NCBI GenBank assembly: GCA_964007475.1
Contig: OZ023273.1
Span: forward strand, 63,560,108-63,624,107
Direction of reading: 5' to 3'
From: Hybos culiciformis
Lineage: Eukaryota; Arthropoda; Insecta; Diptera; Hybotidae
Length of the DNA: 64,000 nucleotides
Shown: in pieces, positions 36,642 to 47,860 of the stretch
Numbering within the stretch: the first letter of the stretch is position 1
Layout of the letters: each line of letters opens with the position of its first letter
The notes under the pieces: generated by a model
What the model was told of the DNA's origin: nothing
Seen by the model: the letters and a program-made list of their open reading frames with translations, nothing else
Databases searched by the model: none
Program-made: the position numbers and the translations under genes

Positions 36642-36893
36642 AACTCAATAATCATTTGTTATTTATAAAAACAAAATAATTTAGCGCGAAAAATTTAAAT
36701 TCAAATTATTTTTAAAAATCTTTCGTTTACAAATTTTTTAAAATTTAAATTTTTTTTCAAATTAGGTAGTTCAATAATCATTTGTCATTTATAAAAACAA
36801 AATAATTTGGCGCGGAAAATTTAAATTCAAATTATTTTTTAAAAATCTTTCGTTTACAAATTATTTAACAACTAAAATTTATTTTTCAAAATA
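36642..36893. repeat. Tandem duplication, two copies of about 125 bp
   Basis: Both copies contain caataatcatttgt, ttataaaaacaaaataattt, then gcgcg, aaatttaaattcaaattatt and aaatctttcgtttacaaatt. They lead straight into the 110-bp satellite units on their right. Confidence 0.8.
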
Positions 36894-37142
36894 GGTAGGT
36901 CCGGTGAAATAAAGATTACCTGCCGAAAATTTTTTGGGCAGGGACCTACGGTTAGGTCGTACCGGCTCAAAATATGTTAAAAAAAATTTTTTCCTCCGGT
37001 CAAATAATTAGATTACCTGACCAAAAATTTTGGATACGGAGCTACAGTTAGAGTCTTCCCGCCTCAAAATATACCAAAATAATTTTTTTTTTCAAAATAG
37101 GTAGCTCGGATGAGAAATAAAGATTACCTGCCCAAAAAAAAG
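36894..37142. repeat. Satellite units of about 110 bp, left block
   Basis: Two full units and the start of a third. Each has an aggtagctccggtgaaataa-like start, aagattacctgcc, aaaattttgg, a gggagctacggttag-like run and ggctcaaaatat. The third unit is interrupted after attacctgccc by the 12-bp minisatellite. Confidence 0.75.
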
Positions 37143-38550
37143 GAAGAAAGTGAGGGCGGCAGTAAGGGCTGAAGAGAGGGCGGCAGTAAGGGCTGAAGAG
37201 AGGTCGGAAGGGAGGGCGGAAGGGAGGGCGGAAGGGAGGGCGGAAGGGAGGGCGGAAGGGAGGGCGGAAGGGAGGGCGGAAGGGAGGGCGGAAGGGAGGG
37301 CGGAAGGGAGGGCGGAAGTGAGGGCGGAAGTGAGGGCGGAAGTGAGGGCGGAAGTGAGGGCGGAAGTGAGGGCGGAAGTGAGGGCGGAACTGAGGGCGGA
37401 AGTGAGGGCGGAAGTGAGGGCGGAAGTGAGGGCGGAAGTGAGGGCGGAAGTGAGGGCGGAAGTGAGGGCGGAAGTGAGAGAGGAAGTGAGGACGGAAGCG
37501 AGGGTGGTAGTGAGGGCGGAAGTGAGGGCGGGATTGAGGGCGGAAGTGAGAGTGGAAGTGAGGGCGGAAGTGAGGGCAGAAGTGAGGGTGGAAGTGAGGG
37601 CGGAAGTGAGAGAGGAAGTGAGGGCGGAAGCGAGGGTGGTAGTGAGGGCGGAAGTGAGGGGGGATTGAGGGCGGAAGTGAGAGTGGAAGTGAGGGCGGAA
37701 GTGAGGGCAGAAGTGAGGGTGGAAGTGAGGGCGGAATTAAGGCGGAAGTGAGTGTGGAAGTGAGGGCGGAAGTGAGTGTGGAAGTGAGGGCGGAAGTGAG
37801 GGCGGAAGTGAGGGCGGAAGTGAGGGCGGAAGTGAGGGCGGAAGTGAGGGCGGTAGTGAGGGCGGAAGTGAGGGCGGAAGTGAGGGCGGAAATGAGGGCG
37901 GAAGTGAGGGCGGAAGTGAGGGCGGAAGTGAGGGTGGAAGTGAGGGCGGAAGTGAGGGCGGAAGTGAGGGTGGAAGTGAGGGCGGAAGTGAGGGCGGAAG
38001 TGAGGGCGGAAGTGAGGGCGGAAGTGAGGGCGGAAGTGAGGGCGGAAGTGAGGGCGGAAGTGAGGGCGGAAGTGAGGGCGGAAGTGAGGGCGGAAGTGAG
38101 AGAGGAAGTGAGGGCGGAAGCGAGGGTGGAAGTGAGGGCGGAAATCAGGGCGGAAGCGAAGGCGGAAGTGAGGGCGGAAGTGAGGGCGGAAGTGAGGGCG
38201 GAAGTGAGGGCGGAAGTGAGGGCGGAAGTGAGGGCGGAAGTGAGGGCGGAAGTGAGGACAGAAGTGAGGGCGAAAGTGAGGGTGGAGGTGAGGGCGGAAG
38301 TGAGGGCGGAAGTGAGGGTGGAAGTGAGGGCGGAAGTGAGGGCGGAAGTGAGGGCGGAAGTGAGGGCGGAAGTGAGGACGGAAGTGAGGGCGGAAGTGAG
38401 GGCGGAAGTGAGTGCGGAAGTGAGGGCGGAAGCGAGGGTGGTAGTGAGGGCGGAAATCAGGGTGGAAATCAGGACGGAAGTGAGGGCGGAAGAGAGGTTG
38501 GTAGTTGGGGCGGAAGTGAGGACGGAAGTGAGGGCGGAAGTGAGGGTGGA
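37143..38550. repeat. 12-bp GC-rich minisatellite, about 117 copies
   Basis: The unit is gaagtgagggcg, with a gaagggagggcg variant concentrated at 37205-37315 and scattered changes (agtgtg, gcgagggtg, gaggac, aaatcag). Twelve being a multiple of three, one frame stays open and would read as endless R-A-E-V; two long frames (37150-37668, 37748-38590) meet where single-base changes shift phase. The strand is strongly purine-rich (G and A), with regularly spaced GGG triplets. It sits inside a satellite unit, so it arose by local expansion. I do not regard it as protein-coding. Confidence 0.95.
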
Positions 38551-38720
38551 ATTACCTGCCCAACAATTTTGGAGAGGGAGCTATGGTTAGGGTCTTCCCT
38601 GCTTAAAATATGCAAAAAAAAATGTTTTTTAAATAGGTAGCGCCGGTGAAATAAAGATTACCTGTCCAAAAGTTTTGGGTAGCTAGCTACTTTTAGAGTC
38701 GTCCTGGCTCAAAATATAAA
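38551..38720. repeat. Satellite units of about 110 bp, right block
   Basis: The interrupted unit resumes with ttacctgcccaac, aattttggagagggagcta and gcttaaaatatg. A further unit follows (gtagcgccggtgaaataaag to ggctcaaaatat). Together with the left block this makes about five units around the minisatellite. Confidence 0.75.
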
Positions 38721-38722
38721 AA

Positions 38723-38958
38723 AAAAACACACGAAGCAGTCATAGGAACTGCCGAAAGAAGTTTATACTTAAAGCTTTAAACTATGAAATAACAGTGGAT
38801 ATAAATGATGGGCTGCTCAGTACAAAATGTAAATTAAAATAAAAATCAGTCCAGCAGTCCAAAAGCAGTCCATTATTTGTAGTCATTGTTATTTCATAGT
38901 TCAAAGCTTTAAGTATAAACTTCTTTCGGCAGTTCCTATGACTGCTTCGTGTGTTTTT
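38723..38958. repeat. Near-perfect 236-bp hairpin
   Basis: The arms are about 38723-38820 and 38861-38958. The outer 70 bp (cacacgaagcagtcatagga and gccgaaagaagtttatactt onward) are nearly identical to the complement of the other arm. The inner part (gtggatataaatgatgggctg) pairs with more mismatches, leaving a loop of about 40 bp. It directly abuts the last satellite unit. Possibly a MITE, the terminus of a larger non-autonomous element, or a source of double-stranded RNA if transcribed. Confidence 0.85.
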
Positions 38959-39309
38959 ATATTCTCTTTTTGGATTTAAAAAATTATGATAATGTTTGCT
39001 CGAGAGAAAATTGTACAATAACTAAGATGATAAGCATAATGGTAAAACAAAAACACTCTTTTAAAGACCCCGTCGTGTATTATCTAAGTATACAATGTGA
39101 ATATGGAATAATTAAAAAAAAAATTATAAGAATATGTACCTATCTATTATACCTTCTTATAAAGAATAAATATTGCAAAAGTTGCCTAAAACAAATTTAG
39201 TCTTTTATATTTATATATATATATGTACCTACCTATGTCATTACTATTCTTAATCTTAATGTTGTAAAGGTAGACCGCCCGTATTATTCACTATTTATGA
39301 TAAAATTAA

Positions 39310-39838
39310 TATACATAACACTTGTCATAATAGTTTTTAAATTAAAATTAAAAGTTAAAAGAAAATTTGTTCATTTATTATTTTCATCTAAAAATTAGTT
39401 ATAAGTTTTACTTAAAATGAAAATATTACATTAATTAAATATTTAATGAACAAATTCGCATACATACACTTGTCATAATAGTTTTTAAATTAAAATTAAA
39501 AGTTAAAAGAAAATTTGTCCATTTATTATTTTCATCTAAAAAACAAAACTATGTACTACAGATACTTTAACTGGAATTAAAAATTAGTAATAAGTTTTAC
39601 TTAAAATGAAAATATTACATTAATTAAATATTTAATGAACAAATTCGCATACACACACTTGTCATAATAGTTTTTGAATTAAAATTAAAAGTTAAAAGAA
39701 AATTTGTCCATTTATTATTTTCATCTAAAAAACAAAACTATGAACTGCAGATTCTTTGACTGAAATTAAAAAATATTAATAAGTTTTACTAAAAATGAAA
39801 AATATTACATTAATTAAATATTAAATGAATAAATTTTA
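39310..39838. repeat. Tandem repeat, three units of 148-190 bp
   Basis: Each unit has cacttgtcataatagttttt, aaattaaaagttaaaagaaa, atttattattttcatctaaa, then ataagttttactt and attacattaattaaatattt. Unit 1 lacks the 40-bp insert (aaacaaaactatgtactaca in unit 2) carried by units 2 and 3. No coding capacity. Confidence 0.85.
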
Positions 39839-39839
39839 A

Positions 39840-42520
39840 TATTTTACCATTAAAAACTAATATTGTCGTTTAAATGAAAAACATTGTGTATCTACATATT
39901 ATATTTGCTTTTTCAAAAGTTATAATTTTTTCTATATATTTTTCTATCTAAACTTTTTTTTTTTTTGTTTTTCTTTTTATAATCCTAGTTGAACTTATGT
40001 TCGTGTTATTATTTTTATAATATTTATAAGTGACGTTAAATTATGAAAAATTTGTTTCGAAAAACGTGTACAATATAAAAAGAATTTATGGTATTTGACT
40101 ATTATAAAATTTTCTAATAAATTTTCAAACAAAATTAAAGTTGAAGAGTTCTAGTTCAAAAAGGAAATAAAAATATTTTTCATTAATTCCAGTTTTTTTT
40201 TTTTTTTTCTTTCTAGTTTTTATTGTTTTTCTTCTGTACGAATTGCATTCATTAAAAAATGAGAAAATAAAACTTATAATTTTCATAACAACTACTACTG
40301 TCTGGAAACTGAATGTCTGAATGAGAATAAAAAAAGGAATATATAGAATAGAGAAAAAGATAATATAGAATATCAACTATTCTCATCGCGAAGCTTAACT
40401 ATGCTATTGTTCTTATCGTGTGTTTGTCATAATAGTTATAATAAATTTTCATAATATTTAATTTTTATCTTAAAATTTGGATTTCTTTTCAACTTTAAAA
40501 TAATCACTTCTAGAATACTAAAAAATTTGCACAACCCTGAGAATTACAAAAAAAAAATAAAAATTGATATAAAAAAATTTTATTTTCAAATCTAAAAATA
40601 ATAAAAATATAATAAAACTTACTATGTTGTACATATAAATTAAGTACATTTTTTAGATGAATTTTTTTAAAATTCTTATTACAAAAAAGATTATGTCATG
40701 TCATAAATAACATAAAAACGAATGTAGTATTCAAGTTAGTCAAGTTGTCGTATCATATAGCAGTTAATTGACAGTTGTTATTATAATGGCCCAAATTTTT
40801 GTTGTATGAGGTGACCGAAAGTTGGTAATTTGACAGTTGAATTAAATATAGTAGGTACAATACCTCTAATATATATATCACTTAGATTTCGTTAGTAAGC
40901 AAAAATAAAATGCCTTAAATTTGTCGTTTGAAATTCGGCACAATTCTAATTCAATCTTTTTTTATAAACCTCACATCACCTTCTTTTCTATTTCTAGTTT
41001 TTTATACCCTCTTCAGCTGAAACACTTTTTATTCAAGGTGTATAAATTATAAAGAAAAATAAAATTTATCAATTTAATATATACTCACATATAAGAAAAA
41101 CTGCGTGTTTGCAGACACAGTTTTAAAATGCCTGGAAATATTACATTTGCAGTGTAGATAAATTATTTTATGTTGTTATGTTTTCAAATCTGATAGTAAG
41201 ATTGTTTTATTTAGTGCATTTTACATAACTGGCGAGCAATCAATGTATCTAATTAACGGTTAATCGAAGAAACCTATTTATGTGACGTTACGAAATGTAT
41301 GTAAAACCAGTTCTCGTTTCATTATTGCACAAGTTTTTTGAAGGTAAAGTAAAAAACCAATTGTTCCATTATTTTTGAATTTGTTGATGAATGATGAATA
41401 TTGAAGTAGTACATCCATATGGTGGTTTCTCTAATTTAAAATATGTTATTTTTTTTATGTTATACATGTCAAAACTATATTCATTTACATACAACAAATT
41501 ACCTGTTAACAATATGTGAATATCCTGAACTTTCAACTTGAACTACAAATCTTATTAAAATAAAACACAGAGTTAATCATTTCATTTTCATAATATTTTT
41601 AGAGGAAAATTTAAGAAAAATATAGCATTGTTAGATATTTTTATAATTTAAAATAAATATAGTTATAAATTTTGTAAATACTTAAAATATTAATTTTAGT
41701 CTTTTCGTTGGATTAACCCTCATGATGTTCATTAAGGTCATTTGAGGATTTTAATGATTAAAAATTTTTTTCAATATTTATCAAAGGAAATTTTTTCTTT
41801 TGATTTTTATGAAATAGAAAAAAAAATACACATGTACATTGTACATTACATATTATACGATACATACATTATATACAATTGCATATTAAAAATGTATTTT
41901 GTTGATAGCAGGGTATAAAGTAAAAAAAAATATGGGTTAAGTTAGAGTGTCAGCCTTCTTATCTTCAAATAGACCTAAAAGGTCAAAAGCTATATGTATG
42001 GACGTATTATTACATGTACAATTTTGTTTTTTGTATTATTTTAGTCTAACGCACTTGTGGTGGATTCAAGCACAAAGATTTGCAATATTTCTATACAATA
42101 TTTTTTTTAAGTTTTAAAATATAAAAAAAAAATTAATTTCTAAAAAATCTATGTTAAGTAGGTACAAAGAATTCATGAAAATTTTATGAAAGTGAGCAAA
42201 CATTATGTATTTGTTATATATGTAGAACTATTCAAATTATAGAACTATTCAAATTATTAATAGAAAACAAATTTAAATTTTGAAAGTTCACGGACTGTAT
42301 TAAAATATATTTGTGATATAAATGATAGAACACAATGCCATAATGGCCTTACGTTCATTTCTAATGCAATAAAAAATAAGAATCAGCTTTAAGTTTTATT
42401 AGAAATGGACATATAACCCTATTGTAAAAAAAGAAAAAAAAATTAAAAACAAATAAAATTAAACAAATTCAAAAGACTTCGAATCTAATTTTTCCATTTT
42501 ATAATATTAAGATGATATTC
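39840..42520. other. AT-rich sequence, no supported gene
   Basis: Nothing recognisable apart from short motifs. A CpG-containing 13-mer gtgacgttacgaa at 41282 also occurs at 20364. The 83-codon minus frame at 40125-40376 is AT-driven. Confidence 0.45.
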
Positions 42521-42948
42521 CTTAAAATGCGTGTTGCAGTGCCTGTATCCGCAAAAGGTCACACAAAGAGGCTAATGTCGGATAGCCGTATAGATAATGT
42601 TGTCAAAAGAGGGCTGTAACGAAATTCCCTCCAGCCCCAAATAAAAATCTAAAATTATTTATATCCGTATCCGTCAGATAAGGTGTCATCTATAATATTG
42701 TTCAATTTGTTTTTTAAGGCCTTACTTCCAAAGCCGTTCTCCAGAATTTCGCGATTATGGGTCAATGTCGTATATTTTAAATGGACATAAGATCGTTATA
42801 TGTCAAAGGAATTTAAATTATTCTAATTTTTTTTACCAATATATTAATTTTCACATAAGATTTATGTTCTACTTCATTAAAAATTTAATTAAACAAAAAA
42901 GTTTGATTCTGACCAAAAATGTATGTCAGAATAACCATTTTAAATGAC
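42520..42948. other. Less AT-rich sequence, unclassified
   Basis: The part at 42530-42760 is markedly richer in G and C (ggctaatgtcggatagccg, cccctccagcccc-like runs) than its surroundings, but every frame has stops. Possibly an old interspersed repeat into which the 42957-44853 element inserted. Confidence 0.3.
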
Positions 42949-43609
42949 ATGGACATTAGACTGGTTCATTTTTGAGGTCATGTTGAGATTTTCTTGCCGC
43001 CCATGCAGATTTCGAACAATTAAATAAAAAAAACGAGAAAACGCTCTTAGATTTTTCGAAATTTTGTTTCCCCATCAAGCGCAACCAGTTTTTGTGATGA
43101 CTGAGGCCTAGACGTAATAAGGTGGGTTAAAAACTCTGTAACTTTTTTCTCTTTGAATTTTTTTTCCTCCTTTTTTTTTTGGTTTAACTGTCTTGATGCA
43201 CCCTTCATTTTTTGTTAACATCGTAAGGCTATACGACTTATCCTTTTGTTTTTACAAATCTCTAAAGGAGAATTTAAACTTTTGTCCCCATTTTATTTTT
43301 ACTTTAAGACACCATATCTTTTCTAATTTTAAGAGAAACATTTTTTTTTTTTCAGAAATTTGGCATAAATTTTCATAATTTTTAGCATTATAACTAAAAG
43401 ATAAAATTCTATTAAGTTCTGGTTTTTAATCTACAATTAATTTTACGACATTAAAAGTTTCGCTTTCGTAATGCATTGGTCATTTGATTCATTTGTTAAC
43501 TGATCTATTTTTTTTAAATAGGAATCAAAAAAGGAGATTTAGAATAGAAATAAATAAGAATTTAAAAATTGTTTTAAATTTATATTTATTTATGATTAAT
43601 TTTTTTCAA

Positions 43610-43885
43610 TTAATTTTAAAAATATTTGATTTTCCAATAATCGCCATGTTTGGCCGATGCTGGCTCACGATTTGGAGAATAATTTGTTTTTGAGTTTCGT
43701 CAGAAGTTAACGATGTGTAAAATTCCGTCATTAATGCAACACTCCTCTAGGCGTTGTCATTAACAACTTGTAACTTCTGAACTAATCGCAGGCCGTCTTG
43801 ATATCCTACATCAGATTTCCATAGAGCTGGATTCTTGTCTAAAAATTCAGTAGATACTTTCAAGCATTGACAAAAATTCCATCGA
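43610..43885 (-). pseudogene. Transposase-like 3' fragment, left arm
   Basis: Minus-strand reading gives EFLDKNPALWKSDVGYQDGL, then LQVVNDNA, a TAG stop, then RSVALMTEF, TSDETQKQIILQIVSQHRP and a stop after the NIFKIN end. The pattern VVND-x-A followed by a hydrophobic helix, FN/FY and Q-x-Q-x-L-x-x-V-x-x-HR recurs in arthropod transposon-encoded proteins that I know only as uncharacterised. It is a broken duplicate of the right-arm fragment and keeps the more conserved aspartate. Confidence 0.6.
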
Positions 43886-43939
43886 ATTTTGATTTGCCTA
43901 AAATACAACTGCAGAATTTGGTCACTAAAAATTCTTTAA

Positions 43940-44211
43940 ATTTTTTTCAATGCTTGAAAATATCTACTGAATTTTTAGACAAGAATCCAGCTCTATGGAA
44001 ATCTGATGTAGGATATCAAGACGGCCTGCGATTAATTCAGAAGTTACAAGTTGTTAATTACAACGCCAAGAGGAGTGTAGCATTAATGACGGAATTTAAC
44101 ACATCGATAACTTCTGGCGAAACTCAAAAACAAATTATTCTCCCAATCGTGAGCCAGCATCGGCCAAACATGGCGATTATTGGAAAATCAAATATTTTTA
44201 AAATTAATTGA
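43940..44211 (+). pseudogene. Transposase-like 3' fragment, right arm
   Basis: The open plus-strand frame extends from about 43867 without an ATG. It reads STEFLDKNPALWKSDVGYQD, LQVVNYNAKRSVALMTEFN, TSGETQKQIILPIVSQHRP, and ends KSNIFKIN. It has the same module as the left arm, without the internal stop but with changes such as asparagine-tyrosine for asparagine-aspartate. Only the C-terminal about 100 residues exist, so it cannot be a working transposase. Confidence 0.6.
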
Positions 44212-44861
44212 AAAAAATTAATCATAAATAAATATAAATTTAAAACAATTTTTAAATTCTTATTTATTTCTATTCTAAATCTCCTTTTTTGATTCCTATT
44301 TAAAAAAAATAGATCAGTTAACAAATGAATCAAATGACCAATGCATTACGAAAGCGAAACTTTTAATGTCGTAAAATTAATTGTAGCTTAAAAACCAGAA
44401 CTTAATAGAATTTTATCTTTTAGTTATAATGCTAAAAATTATGAAAATTTATGCCAAATTTATGAACAAAAAAAAAAAAATGTTTCTCTTAAAATTAGAA
44501 AAGATATGGTGTCTTAAAGTAAAAATAAAATGGGGACAAAAGTTTAAATTCTCCTTTAGAGAGTTGTAAAAAAAAAAGGATAAGTCGTATAGCCTTACGA
44601 TGTTAACAAAAAATGAAGGGAGCATCAAGACAGTTACACCAAAAAAAAAAGGAGGAAAAAAAATTCAAAGAGAAAAAAGTTACAGAGTTTTGAACCCACC
44701 TTATTAGGTCTAGGCCTCAGCCATCAGAAAAACTGGTTGCGCTTGATGGGGAAACAAAATTTCGAAAAATCAAGGAGCACGTATTTCGTTTCTTGATGTA
44801 AGCTTTCAGAATCTGTATGGGCGGCAAAAAATTTTTTTTTGTGAACCAGCCTAATGGACAT

Positions 44862-45370
44862 GGATATTAGTACGCAATACATTATAAAATCTGTCGTAAA
44901 AATGCACATGAAAGAATTATGAGATGTTTTTTTTTACTAATCTCTTTTTGAACTTCTTTATCTCTTCGAGAATGTAGATAGAATTTTCATTGATTTAAAA
45001 ATTATAAATTCATAATCACAAATTCACAACCAATTGGAAAATGCAATTATTAATGTTCACAACAACGTATAGGAATTTCGTTAACCTAATTTCATTACAC
45101 TTTATCAATAATATACCTAAATAAGTGTATATAATGAATAATGACTAATATAAAAAACAGCGAAATAATTTTCTCATTATGATAGAACACAAGCTTTAAA
45201 TGAAATCAAATAAAAATTAAAAAATTTAAATATTTTATTATAATAAGCATAAAATACTTTGTATTTAGTATTCGTTTGTTTATTTCAATTCCGTGGATTG
45301 CGATAAATAAAATTTTCTTTAATTAAAATGCACAAAAGATACTAACTTTTATTGATTATAAGTATTTATT
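44862..45370. other. AT-rich sequence, no supported gene
   Basis: Nothing recognised. Confidence 0.45.
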
Positions 45371-45374
45371 TTAT

Positions 45375-45790
45375 AGTAGATTACAACACATATAAGAAAA
45401 TTTGTTATTACAACGAGTTGTGTATACACAAAAACACATATACACGCGTCAATACTTATATCACGAGACCGTTAGGTCGAGTTATATAATATTGACAAAT
45501 GTCCATGTGTTTTTGTGTAAGTACACAACGAGCTGTATATATTAACATGTTTTGTATACTGTTTTAATGTACATGTGAGAGGAAGTTGCAATCAATATAT
45601 TTGCAATGCAAAAAATAAACAAAAGTTCAAAATGAAGAAAGTAAATAAAATTTATTTAATACGGAGAATGTAAATAAAATTTACTTAATTAAATAATTAC
45701 ATGTGTATTGACGTATGTAATATACCATTTACCGAGCTAAATTTGCGATTGTAAATACAACTTACCGATCACATGCACATTAAAATATTT
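45375..45790 (+). repeat. Dispersed repeat, copy 2 (first copy near 1.2 kb)
   Basis: Shares gaaaatttgttatta, cgagttgtgtatacacaaa, tatcacgagaccg, catttaccgagctaaatttg, aaatacaacttaccga and catgcacattaaaat with 1225-1830. It lacks the 63-bp array. Internally, cgagttgtgtatacacaaaa and its complement (tttttgtgtaagtacacaacg, 45513-45533) form an inverted pair around the gagacc block. Confidence 0.65.
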
Positions 45791-47590
45791 TGATGATTTC
45801 TAAAAAAACTAAATAAATGTAAAAATGACAATACGACACTGTGGAAACAAATTTATACTTGTATGCATATTTATCACATTTTTAATAAATTTTTATCACT
45901 TTCATAATATTTCATATTACATAATTCTGAAATTTTCGACAATATTTGATATTATTATAATATTGTTAATTGCACAAAATTAATGTAATATCACTATATA
46001 ATTATAGTTATAGTGATATACAGAATTAGTTGAAACTTTGAAACATAACGTACATTATTAATTTAATCAAATTGAAAAATTGTCTAATAACATTTTCCTA
46101 ATTTTCAAAAATTAAATAAAATATGTATGAAAAAGGTGATACTAATTTTTCTTTGTTCAATTGTTTTGTATTGAAATTTTTTGCGCCGGCAGGTTATTGG
46201 AGCAATAATTTGATAATTGGTAATTTTTTTTTATTAAATCTAACATATTGTTATATTCTGATTCTGAACTTTTTCAAAAGACTAAATTATATAGTTAAGT
46301 TTCAATATGAAATATAATATGTTGATATTTTACTCTTTCTTTATAAAATGTAGGTAGGAAATATATGAAAGGTTGGCATTAACCGAAATTTAACATTTCC
46401 AGTTAAATTACGGTTGCATCAAAAAAAAAAAATTCATACACTGCAATAATTATTCAATAGATAAAAAATTAATGAATTTCCGCATTAGATGAGAAGAAAA
46501 TACATATCTTTTCTTCTACAATTATGCAAACCGAAAATTATATACATATAATTCATGTATAATTTTTAATCAATGAAATAAACTTTTTACCTTTAATTAA
46601 AGTAGAAAAATAAAAAAAAATAATAATTTAGAACATACGAATACATCCTAGTTATTCTTAGTATAATTATATCTTATAGTGAAATTAACGTTAATGCTCT
46701 TTTTGAAAAACGATGAATAAATATTTTAAAGATTATTATGCTAAATACTATATAAAGTAAAAGGATTGTATATCACAAGGTTATTATTTTATAAAGGAAA
46801 ACTTTTTAATCCAACATATACATAATAAGAGTATTTATATATTATTTTAGTACAACATGTGTACATATGTGTACAAGTACACTTATTTATGATATAATTA
46901 TTTATATATAAACATATTTAAATCCAATATATATACACGATTTTAACTTTATTGTAAAAGTTAGAAAAGTTATTCGCATTATGAAGAAAAAACAATTTTT
47001 TGAATAATGTAATTCAATTTTTTCAATGAAAAGGACAACTTTTAAAGTTAAAAGCAACAGTTACCAATAAAGCATAAATTAAATACTAAACTTTCATCGT
47101 CATCAATTTTAAAAGATTTGAAGCAGTCAATTAAGCAAGCAGGTGTCTATGAATTGAAATCCAATAAATCATTTACATATTTTTGAAAAAGAAAATTTTT
47201 TTTTTTTGAAATTCAAATTATAATAAAAGTACATACATATATACAAAATCTTTTTTAAATGCGCATAGACATGTTCTGACATATGTTTGTACATTTGTGA
47301 ATATTACAATAAGTACTAAAGATTTGTACAAAAATGTATTCACATTGTATAAATTGAATATTCAATAAAAATAAATTTTTTGACTTCTTTATCATATAAT
47401 ATCAGCAATCAGCACAAAATGATATAAAGTATAAAATAATAAATTAAAATAGTTCGAAATTATTTGGAAATACATTTTTTTTTTAAATACAATTAATTCA
47501 AGCATAAATTTTGCATTGTCTATCAATTCTCAGAGCTAATTTTAATGTAAATATCCAAATCTAGTTATAATACAATTGTATCGTGCGTGA
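45791..47590. other. AT-rich sequence, no supported gene
   Basis: A short palindrome (tatcactata / tatagtgata, about 45990-46021) is the only notable structure. The 64-codon frame at 46123-46317 is not supported. Confidence 0.45.
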
Positions 47591-47860
47591 TTTAATCCAT
47601 AAATCTTAAAAATAACAATATACTTAAAGTCGCGTCGTCAGTCTTAATAACTTTAAAACTTTCTTTTCTTTTTAATTGATCCCAATATCCAATTCAAATA
47701 AAGGAAGTTATCGTTGAGGACCTTCTTGTTTGATTACCTCAATTTTTGTTGTGTTTGACGGCCGGTTCATTTAAAAGGACAATTAAAGTATGCAAAGTTT
47801 AAGCGCACTGGAAAAATACGTTTAGCCCCTTGTTGTGCTGAAGGAATCTCAAAAATTAAA
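47591..47860. other. GC-richer island, function unknown
   Basis: Contains gtcgcgtcgtcag and gtttgacggccggttcat and is clearly less AT-rich than the many kilobases on each side. On the minus strand an ATG at 47770 opens 20 codons (MNRPSNTTKIEVIKQEGPQR) with a possible GT donor after codon 11. It could be a first exon, a promoter region or a relic; none is demonstrated. Confidence 0.3.

Larger units (their letters stand above)
42957..44853. mobile_element. Giant inverted-repeat element, 8-bp target duplication
   Basis: The left arm (42957 to about 43880) and right arm (about 43936-44853) are reverse complements over about 920 bp with modest divergence, around a spacer of roughly 55 bp. The ends are TAGACTGGTTCA (left) and TAGGCTGGTTCA (right, reversed). 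The flanks ATGGACAT at 42949-42956 and 44854-44861 are identical. An 8-bp duplication fits hAT or P-type cut-and-paste elements, though the end sequence does not settle the class. Each arm carries the 3' end of a transposase-like gene oriented outward, so the element consists of two copies of one terminus joined head to head. Mirror-image frames at 43484-43693 and 44124-44333 are antisense shadows. Confidence 0.9.

Noticed and set aside
37150..38590. Long frames encoding R-A-E-V repeats
   Set aside because: They are the translation of a 12-bp minisatellite whose length keeps any frame open. Single-base shifts between the two frames and the lack of splice or start context argue against a protein.
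43484..44333. Two nearly identical 69-codon frames in opposite orientation
   Set aside because: They are antisense shadows in the two arms of the palindromic element; the sense strand carries the transposase fragment.
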